From Dysidea avara (Eukaryota > Porifera > Demospongiae > Dictyoceratida > Dysideidae): a DNA stretch of 64,000 bases. The notes under the pieces were generated by a model that saw nothing but the letters and a program-made list of their open reading frames with translations, was not told the origin of the DNA and did not search any database. Position numbers and translations under genes: made by a program. The stretch spans positions 57,110,713 through 57,174,712 of the forward strand of contig NC_089272.1 in assembly GCF_963678975.1 (NCBI RefSeq), written 5' to 3'. How positions within the stretch are numbered: position 1 is the stretch's first letter; the number at the start of each line of letters is the position of its first letter. Shown piece by piece: positions 1 through 10,830 of this stretch.

Positions 1-654
1 CCCTTTTCTCTATTGGACCATAGCGAATAGCAGTCATCCACATTGCAAACCATATCTCAGACAGTCTGATCCATCAACAGATAGAATGAAAGGGTAAAAT
101 TGTCATAGTGGTCAATGCCTTCCTGTATGCACATTCTCTTTTTACACAGCTGCATGTAGCATAGCCAGCCAGGAGGTATTGGAGAGGCAGAGTTCGCTAA
201 TATGCACTCTCATAACATGCTCAACAATGCCAATGGTTGTATAGACAAAAGGCTAATGATCCAATGATGGGCTAGCCAACATACAGTGTTGTATTCTAAC
301 TGCTAACAATGAATCATAACTATGTATGCAGCCACTCTAACTGTTTGAGCTGGATCGAGCCTTGTCTCACGTGCCTCAACTGTACTCCAGCATATTCATC
401 CACTAGATCTATGAAATGCTTAAAGCTATCTAAAGTGTTATAGCCAGCTACTTACCTATACAAAGTCTGTGTCCTACTCCTGGCCACACTGATTTTATCA
501 AACCTCTGTGATTCCAAATTCTCCTAAATTCTAATTTCAAGTCTATAAGCCACAGACCTGGGTTCCATCTTACTGTTACAGCAGTTGGTCATAGTCAAAA
601 TAGACGTAGATAAAAGTTGTTTGGTGCCATGGCATGATTAAACTTTCACTATAT
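1..654. other. No gene seen
   Basis: AT-rich sequence with many stops in all frames. I see no coding exon, RNA gene or clear repeat in this stretch. Confidence 0.5.
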
Positions 655-940
655 ATAGTATAATACAGCACAATAGTACTGTATAGTAGGGACATCGAAG
701 GTGTGGGCATGGCCAGTGATATAATAATATAACCCAAAAACCTGCCTCGATTTTTCCTCACAACAACACGACAGTATCAGTTGGGTAAAATCAAGCCCAA
801 AAGTGTCTTCAGATTGACCTGAAATGTTTCCGTCAAGTTGCTACAGAATATAAATATATATATATATTCAAATGATTTTTCTACTGCCTGCCTGACGCCT
901 TCAGTCAAGCGAAGCAGAAAGCTGGCTACAGCTACAGCCC
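655..940 (+). repeat. Dispersed repeat, GTATAGTAGGGAC family, copy 1
   Basis: The stretch starts near AGTACTGTATAGTAGGGAC and continues with ACCCAAAAACC, a CCTCGATTTTTCC segment, AAGCCCAAAAGTGTCTTCAGA and CAAGTTGCTACAGAAT in the same order as the copies at 5464-5660 and 58255-58560, and inverted at 57530-57700. It is a non-coding interspersed repeat. The superfamily is not identifiable from this copy alone. Confidence 0.7.
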
Positions 941-1262
941 TAATTCTGCTGCAGAAATGTTTCTAGTTTCCTTAAGAAAAAATCTTTGGTATATTGATAA
1001 ACATACAAATGCTTGTGCTATTGTCTTACCTTTTATCCTTCTTTACCATGGCCATCAGTCAAGGTTCTACCACTGAGACTGAGTGTTAATAAACTAAAGT
1101 GGGGCTTCCATCTACAGGTGTATATTGCATCAAACTGTTCGAATACACGTGGTTGTTGCACCAAAGTATTTGAATATACGTGGCTCGCCAGTTTTCAAAA
1201 TTGGCAGTTGATATCGATCAGTGAGAGCAACTCGCAGCAAAGTGTAAGTCAGTTTAGTAACA

Positions 1263-1322
1263 ATGTTAAAACCAAGTCGGGTCATACAGGTCCTGCTTTA
1301 CAGATTATCCAGGTCTGACCCC
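1263..1322 (+). repeat. Degenerate end of the CCGGGTC hAT-like element
   Basis: The stretch AATGTTAAAACCAAGTCGGG, then TCATACAGGTCCT and ATCCAGGTCTGACCC, matches the left end of the intact element at 58980-59495 (GCGTTGAAACCGGGTCGGGT, then ATCCAGGTCTGACCC). Only about 60 bp is recognisable and no partner end was found. Confidence 0.55.
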
Positions 1323-1713
1323 ATGTGCTATGTAAACAAGTTTGTTTGTGGTAATTTGTACCTGAGGTTTGCTGAGCTACCATACTTTAATACCAATGGC
1401 TTTTACATTAATACCGCATTAATACCGCATTAATACCTCGATATTTAGTAATACTGTGATACTTTTATGGAAGGTATACCGTTTGCTCTTTTTCAAGCAC
1501 TAATGTTGTCTCAGACTGGTGTTGATGATTTCATTCTACACTACATGTTGAAGAAAGGCATATGGGATATAGTAAAGGCAGGCTAATCAAATATGGCAAG
1601 CACTGTGATTGATAATTACTATTGTCTCCCCACCCGTCATGCCAGGTACACAAACTATAGGAAAAGGTATTAATGTCAATAACATGCACAGCCTCAACCT
1701 AGGTTACTATCAG

Positions 1714-2020
1714 TGGCGGAGGAAGTAGTTGATATGAGGAAGGGCTGACCAGGGGCGGAAATGAACTGAGGCACTACATTGTCTCTGGTTTGGTAAGGTG
1801 AGACTAAAAAAAAGGTCGCAGCCAGCTGATAACAGCTGCCCACCTCACCAGCTACGCATTTATAGCTGATAAACTATATAAAAATCTTTATATACCTCGC
1901 TACACACACTGCTCTAATACTGTAACTGCTTTTTTAGAGTGACTGCTCTATTAGAGTATCTCGATCTTTATCAAGGTTTTCAGCCCCACTCCAAAAAGGA
2001 TAATTTTGACGTGATCCCGT
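1714..2020 (+). repeat. Dispersed repeat R, copy 1
   Basis: It begins CAGTGGCGGAGGAAGTAGTT and runs through CTCTGGTTTGGTAAGGTGAG, an A-run, TTTATAGCTGATAAA, the GACTGCTCTATTAGAGTATC motif and TTCAGCCCCACTCCAA. The same order recurs at 50056-50310 with short indels. Non-coding. The copies end soon after the GACTGCTC motif, so that motif may belong to this repeat's end. Confidence 0.75.
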
Positions 2021-2795
2021 TATTTTGAGGGAAGCTAACCCCCCTCTCAACAGACCGAAGGGGGGCTTCAGCCCCCTAGCCCTCCCTTTCTGCCACCTAT
2101 GGTTACTATATACACTAGACAGACATTGAAATGTATAGCTAGGTTCAAATCAGGAAATGATCACATTAACTTCTCGGAAAGTGTGCAATTTCCAGTATAG
2201 CCTGTACAAAATTACTGAGTTAAGTTCAGTGAAATTCTTGTTATCTTTGATCAAATTAATACCTTAACTGATGATAGAGAACTGTTGATTGATACTTACT
2301 AGTGTGAATATGGTCAAACCTATTATTCTGTGAACAGGCTTGACTCAGTGATATCTATGGATGTATTTCAGTTTGATACACCCTCTGAACTCTTGGTTCT
2401 GCAGAATAAACATCACTCAATCTCATATGGTAATCACACCCAGATCTCGTTGTGACCGGTTCCCTTTCTTTCTCTCCATACCAGAGTATAAAGTACCCCA
2501 CAACCAGTCTATCAAACTGTATTATAATTTTTTTAATTAAAAAACAATTACTTGTTGAGAACTAGCTACTGAGTAAAAAGGTCTCCTAGAGGTTTTGAAC
2601 ATTAGAATACCATTATTGAAAAGGAATGTCCTTTATTGAAAGGGTTGAGGCATGAAATAACAAGATTTGCAATTTTGCATACCTGTTAGAAAGTCAGCAG
2701 TTTTCAAGGTTTCTATAAAACAGGTTACCAGTGTTTCTGCTTTTTAGTCTTGTATTGATCTGTGTAAGTGTTGGATCTATTTTCCCTAGATATTG
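2021..2795. other. Upstream region of the TRIM-like gene
   Basis: No coding exon recognised. The stretch 2180-2290 shares words with 55600-55740 (AGCCTGTACAAAAT, ACTGATGATAGAGA), so part is interspersed repeat. A pyrimidine-rich TTTTCCCTAG just before the first ATG could be a 3' splice site, suggesting an untranslated first exon further upstream. Confidence 0.4.
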
Positions 2796-4375
2796 ATGAT
2801 GGCAGCTAGTCAGATAAAGAAGGTGCTCAGCCATCTCACTTGTCCACTGTGTAACAAACTCTTCAACAAACCAAAGTGTCTACTTTGTTGCCACTCCTTT
2901 TGTGAAGTATGTATGGCAGTGAAATATAATTTTGAAGAGGAAGATAGTAGTTGGAGCATTATGTGTCCTACATGTGGAAAACGATCAAGAATACCAGGAG
3001 GTGGATTTGAAGATACCTCTATGATCACTAATGTTTGCTCTATGGTGAATGAATTAGTCCCCAAGAAGGTAAAAGATGATGAACCAGATGTGAAATGTGA
3101 CAAATGTGCCACTGCAAGTGGTGAACCAGTAGACACTTATTGTGGTGATTGTAACTTGTTCTTTTGTCATATCTGTGATGTATACCACAATTACAGTCTC
3201 ACATTCCACATACAGTAGTTCTGATGGATTCACAGTCGATTGCACATCAATTCTCCCCTACATTGCTAGATCCTCAAATGTGTGAAACACTTCATCTCCC
3301 AAAAGACATCATTGCTGGTAGGAAGGTGCAGTATATTGTCATCACAAAAAATGGGAACGGTCATCGTTGTTACAGGCAAGGGGATAATGTCAGTATACAA
3401 TTATTGGTAGGAGTTGCTGAGCCAATAAACGTCATAAACAATAATGACGGTGTGTACATGTCCACTATGGTGGTTGATAAAATCGGAGAAGTGGAACTGT
3501 CAGTATTAGCAAATGGAGAGCACATCAAAGGGAGTCCTTTTAAATTGACGGTCCGGCATCATTACACATTGTTATGCCAACCTAGTGAAATACACCAGGA
3601 ATGGTTGCATCCTTATTTTGTTGCTTTCAATAGAAGTAAATGTTGGGCATTTTCTGAGTCAAGTGTGGTGGTACGTATTAGTGAAGGCAGAAGCAAGGTT
3701 ATTGATACGCAAAAATTGGAAGATCCGTTCCATCATCCAGCGGGAGTTTCTTTTGATGAGGACGACAACCTTTACATTATGGAGCAGGCTACCAGAAATA
3801 TTTTCAAGTTCACTATTGATGGTGATCTCTTGCTGCAGTTTAGCACACGTAGATCTGATGATGTACAACTAAATTGTCCAAAAGGGTTCACTGTGCACAA
3901 TGGTAAGGTATACATTGCTGATCCTGGCAATGGCCGTATCACAGTACTTCACACTGATGGAACCTTTCACCAGATCATTGGTAAAGGACAGATGGGTATG
4001 CCATTTGATGTTACAGTCAACATTAATGAGGAGCTACTTGTCACTGATATAACACATTTCTGTATCCACAGGTTCACCCTCGATGGCATGTATATTGGCA
4101 AGTTTAGTAGCTATGGTAAATCCAGGGATGGATACCCCAACACTCCTCATTGTATTACCAATGACTCCAATGGCTACATACTAGTAACTCAACTTGGTGA
4201 CAAAAATCAGGTGGTTATATTTGACAACAATGGCCACTATGTACACAGCTTTGGGCCTCATGGATCTGGTGATGGTGAATTCTCAAATCCACATGGAATA
4301 GCTGTTAACAATAATGAGGATATTTACATTTGCGACTTGTGCAATAACAGGATACACATTTTCCATAATGAATGA
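2796..4375 (+). pseudogene. TRIM-NHL-like gene (RING, B-box, filamin, NHL) with a frameshift in the B-box
   Basis: Two overlapping frames together make one TRIM-type protein of about 525 residues. Residues 1-65 hold a C3HC4 RING (C16, C19, C32, H33, C36, C39, C57, C60). A B-box follows (CDKC...YCGDC...CHIC). The first frame stops at 3216. The second frame, readable upstream of its ATG at 3224, supplies SHIPHTVVLMD, the expected end of the B-box, so the frame changes by one base near 3188-3197. The second frame then gives a filamin-type immunoglobulin domain (about 13-115, ending GSPF) and five or six NHL repeats to the C terminus. Such proteins are usually E3 ubiquitin ligases or RNA-binding regulators. 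The start at 2796 is the first ATG (a second follows at 2799). Whether the shift is a real lesion or a sequence error cannot be told here; the rest is intact. Confidence 0.85.
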
Positions 4376-4734
4376 TATTACTGTTTTCAAACTGACTAAA
4401 CCTGAACAGTGATTACACATCTTAGCATAATGTACTACACATTTTGTAGCTACATGCACAATGGTTGATTAATATATTCATAAAATCACAGTTTCAAATA
4501 TATGCACTGTAAAGCACTGGTTGAAACTTGAAATTTAATTTGTTACACTATTAGGGAGCTAGCTGTAAGAGCTTTCATCTGAAACTTCTACCCCAGCACC
4601 TCCAGATGACGACAGTGCCTCAAAAAAATAATCAATTGTTCCTACAGCTACTTTTAAAAATTGCATTTCTATGGTACACTGGACAGTGAAACATTGCTGG
4701 AGGGTGATTATTTGCTATGAACTATTAATACTAG
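4376..4734. other. Downstream region of the TRIM-like gene
   Basis: AT-rich sequence with no recognisable gene. It should contain the 3' untranslated region of the TRIM-like gene, but I see no clear polyadenylation signal to end it. Confidence 0.4.
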
Positions 4735-5122
4735 CTATAGTATGTTCACATTGAGCTGAATCCTGAAAAACAGCTAAAAATTAAAAGTGGATTTTTTCTC
4801 AACAGAGTTAACATTTCAGCCAACCAGATGATTATTGGTAACAGCAAAGGTGTCAACAACAGACACGTACAGTTTGGCTCCATTAAAAGTTTGGGAAAGG
4901 GTTGTAATGGACATTGCTCTTATATGGCTTCCCAATAGGAAATTTATTGTGAAAATTTTGATTGGCTGTAAATATTATGTCATATTTGAACAAAAAGATT
5001 TTAAAATATTTTTAGCGGGTCAAGCAGTACTACAAATGCGCCAAATTTCAAGATCGTGTGTAATTGCATCAATGAGTTATTAAATGTTTTTGAGGATTCA
5101 GCTCAACGTGAACATACTATAG
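4735..5122. mobile_element. 388-bp element with about 36-bp terminal inverted repeats
   Basis: The left end CTATAGTATGTTCACATTGA continues GCTGAATCCTGAAAAA. The right end is its inverse (TTTTTGAGGATTCAGCTC, then AACGTGAACATACTATAG) with one mismatch and a one-base offset. There is no transposase frame, so this is a non-autonomous MITE-type element. No convincing target-site duplication was identified. Confidence 0.75.
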
Positions 5123-5463
5123 GTAGCTAGCTAAATAATTACAGCCACAATAACCATCGTGTTTCAGTTTACACTGAATATTTCCTTCCATTGAAGTGGC
5201 TTAAAACTTTTCACTTGGTTTGTCCATGTTTAGGCCTTGCAATGTCCATACAAACCCACAAAGGAGGGTCTGGTGCTTGCTGTGGAATTCTCCCATCAGG
5301 TTTGGTCAAGACCTGATCAATGTGGCTAAGAAGTATGCCGATCATGGAAGTTGCTCGACATCCTTACAAGAGCTGTATGTTAATGGGTAATTATATTATA
5401 TAAGTGACTGTTGTGTGTTTTGAGTGTTTGTCTGATATATCCATGTTAGTCTGCCGTACAGTA

Positions 5464-5660
5464 CGGTAGTACTGTATAGTAGGGATCATGCAAAATTGGG
5501 CTTTTCCAGCCAAAAATATCACCCATAACCAGCCTCAATTTCCCTTCATGACAGCTTGGCAATATTGGTTAGGCACAGTCAAGCCCAAAAATGTCTTCAG
5601 ATCAACTCCAAACCCTTCAAAAAAGTTTCTATGGACTTCTAAAAATTATGGAATTTTAAA
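5464..5660 (+). repeat. Dispersed repeat, GTATAGTAGGGAC family, copy 2
   Basis: TAGTACTGTATAGTAGGGAT is followed by ATCACCCATAACCAGCCTCA, ATATTGGTTAGGCACAGTCA and AAGCCCAAAAATGTCTTCAG, collinear with 655-940 and 58255-58560. Non-coding. Confidence 0.7.
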
Positions 5661-5825
5661 AATTTTCTATTTAGAATTTTATTCTGGCTAAATGATGCCT
5701 AGTGATGACATCAAACAGTGAAAAAGTCACAAACTGTTAATTTTTATTCGTGATGGTGCATTAGTGGCTTCCTTAGCTAATAATTTATTTAATGTGCACT
5801 GCTCTACTTTCTGTGCTGGCTGGTA

Positions 5826-6008
5826 CATTTGTTTCTCGTGCACTCGAGTTCAACAGATTGTTCCAGACGACGACAGATTGTTCAATGTCGTCTGGAACAA
5901 TCTGTTAACTCATACACATCATCGTCTGGAACAAAAAGTTGAACTCAAACACACAAGAAACAAATGAGTTCTTATCCTACACCCATTGTCAATAGGATAA
6001 GAGCTCAT
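5826..6008. mobile_element. Compound fold-back element
   Basis: Three inverted repeats lie together. The outer arms are CATTTGTTTCTCGTGCACTC+GAGTTCAAC at 5826-5854 and its near-inverse at 5938-5966. Inside is a strong hairpin (GTTCAACAGATTGTTCCAGA+CGAC at 5848-5871 against 5887-5909). A third hairpin follows (GAGTTCTTATCCTA / TAGGATAAGAGCTC, about 5967-6008). No protein is encoded. The left flank of a related sequence at 7060-7090 repeats the GTTCAACTGACTGTTCCAGA word. Confidence 0.6.
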
Positions 6009-6270
6009 TTTTAGCAAAGTAGAACAGGCATGTGCTGATTAGTTGGCATGGTTTAATCACTTGTGTTTCTTACAGGTTCAGTTTGGCAATTGAATTCGTC
6101 ATTTTGGCATTAGAATTCATCTTGAGACATTGGGGGCCGAATTCATTTTCCAAAGTGATGAATTCAATCACCAAAACAACGAATTCAATTGTCAAAACCT
6201 GTAACACGCTAGCGCTGCTTTGCTGTGTTGTAAGTTGCACTAAATTATTTCATTCTATTTTGCTTGTTTA
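6009..6270 (+). repeat. Local duplicate of 7087-7225, interrupted by a small insertion
   Basis: TTAGCAAAGTAGAACAGGCA and the following TGTGCTGATTAGTTGGCAT recur at 7106-7145 (one base different). The matching halves resume after the GAATTC-rich element: GCTTTGCTGTGTTGTAAGTT here and CTTTGCTGTGTAAGTT there, then TATTTCATTCTAT in both. The two copies lie in direct orientation about 1.1 kb apart. Confidence 0.65.
6074..6206. mobile_element. Small inverted-repeat element with five GAATTC sites
   Basis: The ends are CAGGTTCAGTTTGGCAATTG and the inverse of CAATTGTCAAAACCTG. The body is built from GAATTC words separated by about 20 bases (GAATTCGTC, GAATTCATC, GAATTCATT, GAATTCAAT, GAATTCAATT). It interrupts the sequence shared with 7087-7225, which shows it is an insertion. 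It has no coding capacity. Confidence 0.6.
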
Positions 6271-6590
6271 TCTTAACTGATATACACTGGGTAAAAATTT
6301 AAAACAATAAACACTGTTAATTGTAGGTTACGGAATAGTTTTAAATGCGTGGGCGGAACAAATTACAAAACCTGCTTTAAACCAGGCAGGGATAAATAAT
6401 TTCAACAACTGTGTTGTGTTAGCAATACAACTAATTGTGCTTGTTTGTTTTTACTACAGAACAACGACTGTTCTTGGGTGTGTGGTCTACAATAGAGCGA
6501 TGTTTTATAAAAATGCGCCGCCAAAAACCAGACTAACAGATTACTGAATCCTTATAATTTCAACACAAGTGACTAAACAATTTAAATATC

Positions 6591-6739
6591 TAGGTCCTGT
6601 GGAAGCGATTTTTTAAGTTACTGGTTGTATAGACGTTTTATTGAACTTTTAGTAGTTTTTTCGAGTGAAACAAGCTCTTTGAAGGCATGTATCTGAGTCA
6701 CTGGGAAGAAACACGCCAAAAACGCTTCCACAGGACCTA
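6591..6739. mobile_element. 149-bp MITE with perfect 17-bp terminal inverted repeats
   Basis: TAGGTCCTGTGGAAGCG at 6591-6607 is exactly inverted at 6723-6739. The element is short and non-coding. Both ends carry TA at the border, as in Tc1/mariner-like elements, but a duplicated site beyond that is not clear. Confidence 0.75.
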
Positions 6740-7679
6740 ATAAATTTAATATACAATATCACTATGCCCCAGAAAAGCCAATAGAGCCTACAGCTTTTGT
6801 TGTATTTGGCGGCGGAAAAACATGGTAGTGACAGCTGGAGCTGAGCGATGTATGGGCTGACTTACTTGTGTTACTACAACAAATTGTAGTGTTCCACCTG
6901 CCTCAAACTACACTGTAGCTACATAAAAACATTAAATATGAAGGGCTTCACCTTCATTTAAAACTTTTTACGCTGCTAGACTGGTTTTATGGCCTTCTCA
7001 AAAAGTATCGATAGGCATTCAAAATTTTGAACGATTGCCCGTGACTATACCGTAACCTTAAGTTCAACTGACTGTTCCAGATGACTGGTGGAAGAACTCA
7101 ATCTTAGCAAAGTAGAGCAGGCATGTGCTGATTAGTTGGCATGATTTAATCACTTGCATAATTGCATTTCTTAATGCACCACTTTGCTGTGTAAGTTCTT
7201 TGCACTAAGCTATTTCATTCTATGAACACTGATGATGTAATGGCTTACAGCTGTATGCCCAGCTTGTTGTATATAACTGAGATTGGCTGCTTAGGGCACT
7301 TTATATCTGCGACACTGCTAACCAATGTATCTTGTGCATGCAAGTTACCATTCAGAGCTATTAAGCCATTGGTTGATCAAGCTGCCAGAATTGCAATATC
7401 CTGCTCATACAGAATTTTCAGTGCTCACTCCTCAGAACTATGGGATCTGTCAGATCTGTTAAACTAATTTATTTAACTAATATTTGATGTATGTGTGTGT
7501 TTTGTTTCTTTTTTGCATGTGTGTGTGTTTTGTTTCTTTTTTGCATGTGTGTGAGTTTGCCTTGCCAGGGCTCCAGCTGCTTTAAAGCTTCTTGGTACCC
7601 CTATGTCTAGGTTTCTTTCTTATTTCCTGTACGCTTGTCTTAAACCATAAGACATAATATATATAAATTAATCTATTAA
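6740..7679. other. No gene seen
   Basis: Contains the second copy of the local duplication (about 7087-7225) and a short tandem of TGTGTGTGTTTTGTTTCTTT near 7490-7550. No coding exon recognised. Confidence 0.5.
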
Positions 7680-7892
7680 ATCAATCGTTGTAGTATATCA
7701 GTACACCAATCTATGTGCAAAATTACAGTTTGTGTTTAACGAAAAAATTGATGGCGCCTTCTTTGATTGACTTCCCATAGCTACATCAATTAAAGATTGG
7801 TGTACTGATATACTACAACGATTGATTGGTGATCAATCTACCTAAACATAAAGATGAATTATTCATCTTTATGTTTAGGTAGATTGATCACC
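7680..7892. repeat. Two adjacent hairpins, one a near-perfect 65-bp palindrome
   Basis: Arms at 7680-7713 and 7793-7827 are inverse (AATCAATCGTTGTAGTATAT and continuing). Immediately after, 7828-7859 and 7861-7892 are exact 32-base inverse copies around one T (GGTGATCAATCTACCTAAAC and continuing). Together they look like a fold-back element. Confidence 0.75.
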
Positions 7893-7915
7893 AGTTCTAT
7901 ATATAAAAAGAGCAG

Positions 7916-8218
7916 GAACAAGTATAGAAAAAATTAGGATTTTAAACTAGAGTAGGGATCAACTAGAATATAGTGCACCAATAAAAGTACTGAAACAAGC
8001 TTGAGTTGGTATATTATGACAGCAAAATACTGTAACACAAAAAGAAGTGAATATCCCTACTGTGCATTTCATTAGAGAAACTCCACAGCACAGTATGGAT
8101 ATTCACTTCTTTTTATGTTACAGTATTTTGCTGTCATAATACATTAACTCAAGCTTGTTTCAGTACTTTTTTGATGCACTATGTTCTACTTACTCTAGTT
8201 TAAAATTCCTACAAACAA
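7916..8218. mobile_element. Fold-back MITE, family F, copy 1
   Basis: Arms of about 130 bp are inverse: AGTACTGAAACAAGCTTGAG, AATACTGTAACACAAAAAGA and AGTGAATATCCCTACTGTGC on the left are mirrored on the right. The same element, about 80% similar by eye, is at 56125-56427. No coding capacity. Confidence 0.8.
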
Positions 8219-8220
8219 AT

Positions 8221-10830
8221 CACCCTGTGTATAGAGATCAGCTACAGACACTTCACCCATTCAGCTACAAATAATTCACCCTGCAAAGTTCAGCTACAAG
8301 CTAGGAAAATTCAGCTACAAACAATTCACCAGTAGAGAGAGAGTTCAACTACAAGCAAATCACCCTGTGGAGAGTTCAGCAACAAACAAATCACCTTGTA
8401 AAGCATTCAAACAAATCAGCCTATGCAGAGTTTAGCTACAACTGCATAAGCCACCTTTTAGATTGGTAGAGAATTCAGCCTAGAAATGAGTTACTGGTAG
8501 AGTGTTCAGCTATAAACAATCACCCTGTGGAGAGTTCAGCTGCAAACAAGCCATCCTGTAGAGAGTTCAGCTACAAGAAAGTCATCCAGTAGAGAGTTGA
8601 GCTACTGTTCAGCTACAAACAACTTACCTGTAGAGAGTTCAACTACAAACAAGTCCTCCAGTAGGGAGTCCAGCTACAAACAAGTCATCTGTAGATAGTT
8701 CAGCTACAAGCAAGTCACCTGTAGATAGTTCAGCTACAAGCAAGTCACCTGTAGATAGTTCAGCTACAAACAAGTCACCTGTAGATAGTTCAGCTACAAA
8801 CAAGTCACCTGTAGATAGTTCAGCTACAAACAAGTCACCTGTAGATAGTTCAGCTACAAACAAGTCACCCTGTAGATAGTTCAGCTACAAACAAGTCACC
8901 TGTAGATAGTTCAGCTACAAGCAAGTCACCTGTAGATAGTTCAGCTACAAACAAGTCACCTGTAGATAGTTCAGCTACAAACAAGTCACCTGTAGATAGT
9001 TCAGCTACAAACAAGTCACCTGTAGATAGTTCAGCTACAAACAAGTCACCCTGTAGATAGTTCAGCTACAAACAAGTCACCTGTAGATAGTTCAGCTACA
9101 AACAAGTCACCTGTAGATAGTTCAGCTACAAACAAGTCACCTGTAGATAGTTCAGCTACAAACAAGTCACCTGTAGATAGTTCAGCTACAAACAAGTCAC
9201 CTGTAGATAGTTCAGCTACAAACAAGTCACCCTGTAGATAGTTCAGCTACAAACAAGTCACCTGTAGATAGTTCAGCTACAAACAAGTCACCTGTAGATA
9301 GTTCAGCTACAAACAAGTCACCCTGTAGATAGTTCAGCTACAAACAAGTCACCTGTAGATAGTTCAGCTACAAACAAGTCACCCTGTAGATAGTTCAGCT
9401 ACAAACAAGTCACCCTGTAGATAGTTCAGCTACAAACAAGTCACCCTGTAGATAGTTCAGCTACAAACAAGTCACCCTGTAGATAGTTCAGCTACAAACA
9501 AGTCACCCTGTAGATAGTTCAGCTACAAACAAGTCACCCTGTAGATAGTTCAGCTACAAACAAGTCACCCTGTAGATAGTTCAGCTACAAACAAGTCACC
9601 TGTAGATAGTTCAGCTACAAACAAGTCACCCTGTAGATAGTTCAGCTACAAACAAGTCACCCTGTAGATAGTTCAGCTACAAACAAGTCACCCTGTAGAT
9701 AGTTCAGCTACAAACAAGTCACCCTGTAGATAGTTCAGCTACAAACAAGTCACCTGTAGATAGTTCAGCTACAAACAAGTCACCTGTAGATAGTTCAGCT
9801 ACAAACAAGTCACCTGTAGATAGTTCAGCTACAAACAAGTCACCCTGTAGATAGTTCAGCTACAAACAAGTCACCTGTAGATAGTTCAGCTACAATTAGT
9901 CCACCCCGTATAGATTTCAGCTACGTATATACTGTAAAAATAAATCATCATCCAGAGAGTCATCTACATGCAAGTCACACAGTAGAGAGTTCAGCTACGA
10001 ACAAGTCACCATGTAGAGAGATCAGCTTGAAACTGTTACCCTGTAGAATGATCAGCTGGAAACAAATCTTGCTGTAGAGAGATCAGCTAGAAACTGTTAC
10101 CCTGTAGAAAGATCAGCTAGAAACAAATCTTGCTGTAGAGAGATCAGCTAGAAAAAAAATTGCTCTGTAGAGAAACCACCTGCACCTTGTGGAGAGATAA
10201 GCTTGATATAAATCATCCTGCACAGATTCCAACTACATTTCAAGTCACCCTGTGCTGCCTGTGGAGAGTTTAGCTACAAAAAAAAATCTCTCAATAGACT
10301 GATCAGCGAATTACCCTGTACAGCATTCAGTTAAGAAACAAATCACACTGTAGAGAGATCAGGTTGAAATAAGTTACACTACAAAGGTTCAACTAATTTT
10401 CAAGTCACCCTATATTGAGATCACCTAGAAACAAGCAACCCTGTAGAGAGATCAGCTTGAAACAAAATGAGAGTTTAGCCAAAAAGGAGTCACCCTGTAG
10501 AGCAATCAGTCACCCTGTAGAGAGATCAGCTAGCTAGAAACAAGTCACCCTGTAGCGAGATTGGCTACATTTTAAATCACCCTATACAAAGACTAACTTG
10601 GTACAAATCATCCCGTAGAAGGATAAGTTAAAAACAAGTCACCCTGAAGAAAGATCAGATAGAATCAAGTCACCCTGTAGAGAGTGCAGCTAGAAACAAG
10701 TCACCCAGTAGAATGATCAACTAGAACAAATCACGCTGTAGAGAAATCAGCTAAACAAAAATTACTCTGTAGAGAGATCAGCTGGAAACAAGACACCCTA
10801 GAGAGTTCAGCTACATAGTAGATCTGCTAA
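8221..10830. repeat. Satellite array 1 (30/31-bp unit)
   Basis: The core at about 8640-9895 is more than 40 near-identical copies of GTTCAGCTACAAACAAGTCA+CCTGTAGATA (30 bp) or the 31-bp form with CCCTG. The flanks (8221-8640 and 9895-10830) are diverged units with AGAGAGTTCAGCTACAAAC or AGATCAGCTAGAAAC. Units abut with no unique spacers, so this is not a CRISPR array. The long reverse-strand reading frame here (VAELSTGDLF repeated) is a product of the 30-bp period. The unit matches array 2 at 37850-40425, which runs in the opposite orientation. Confidence 0.95.

Noticed and set aside
3188-3224. Programmed ribosomal frameshift in the TRIM gene
   Set aside because: No slippery heptamer or downstream stem is evident; a small deletion or sequencing error is simpler.
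8639-8863. Open frame encoding repeated VAELSTGDLF
   Set aside because: It exists only because the satellite period is 30 bp; there is no gene context and the frame ends where 31-bp units occur.
8221-10830. Possible CRISPR array
   Set aside because: Units are contiguous without unique spacers and the window is clearly eukaryotic; it is a satellite.
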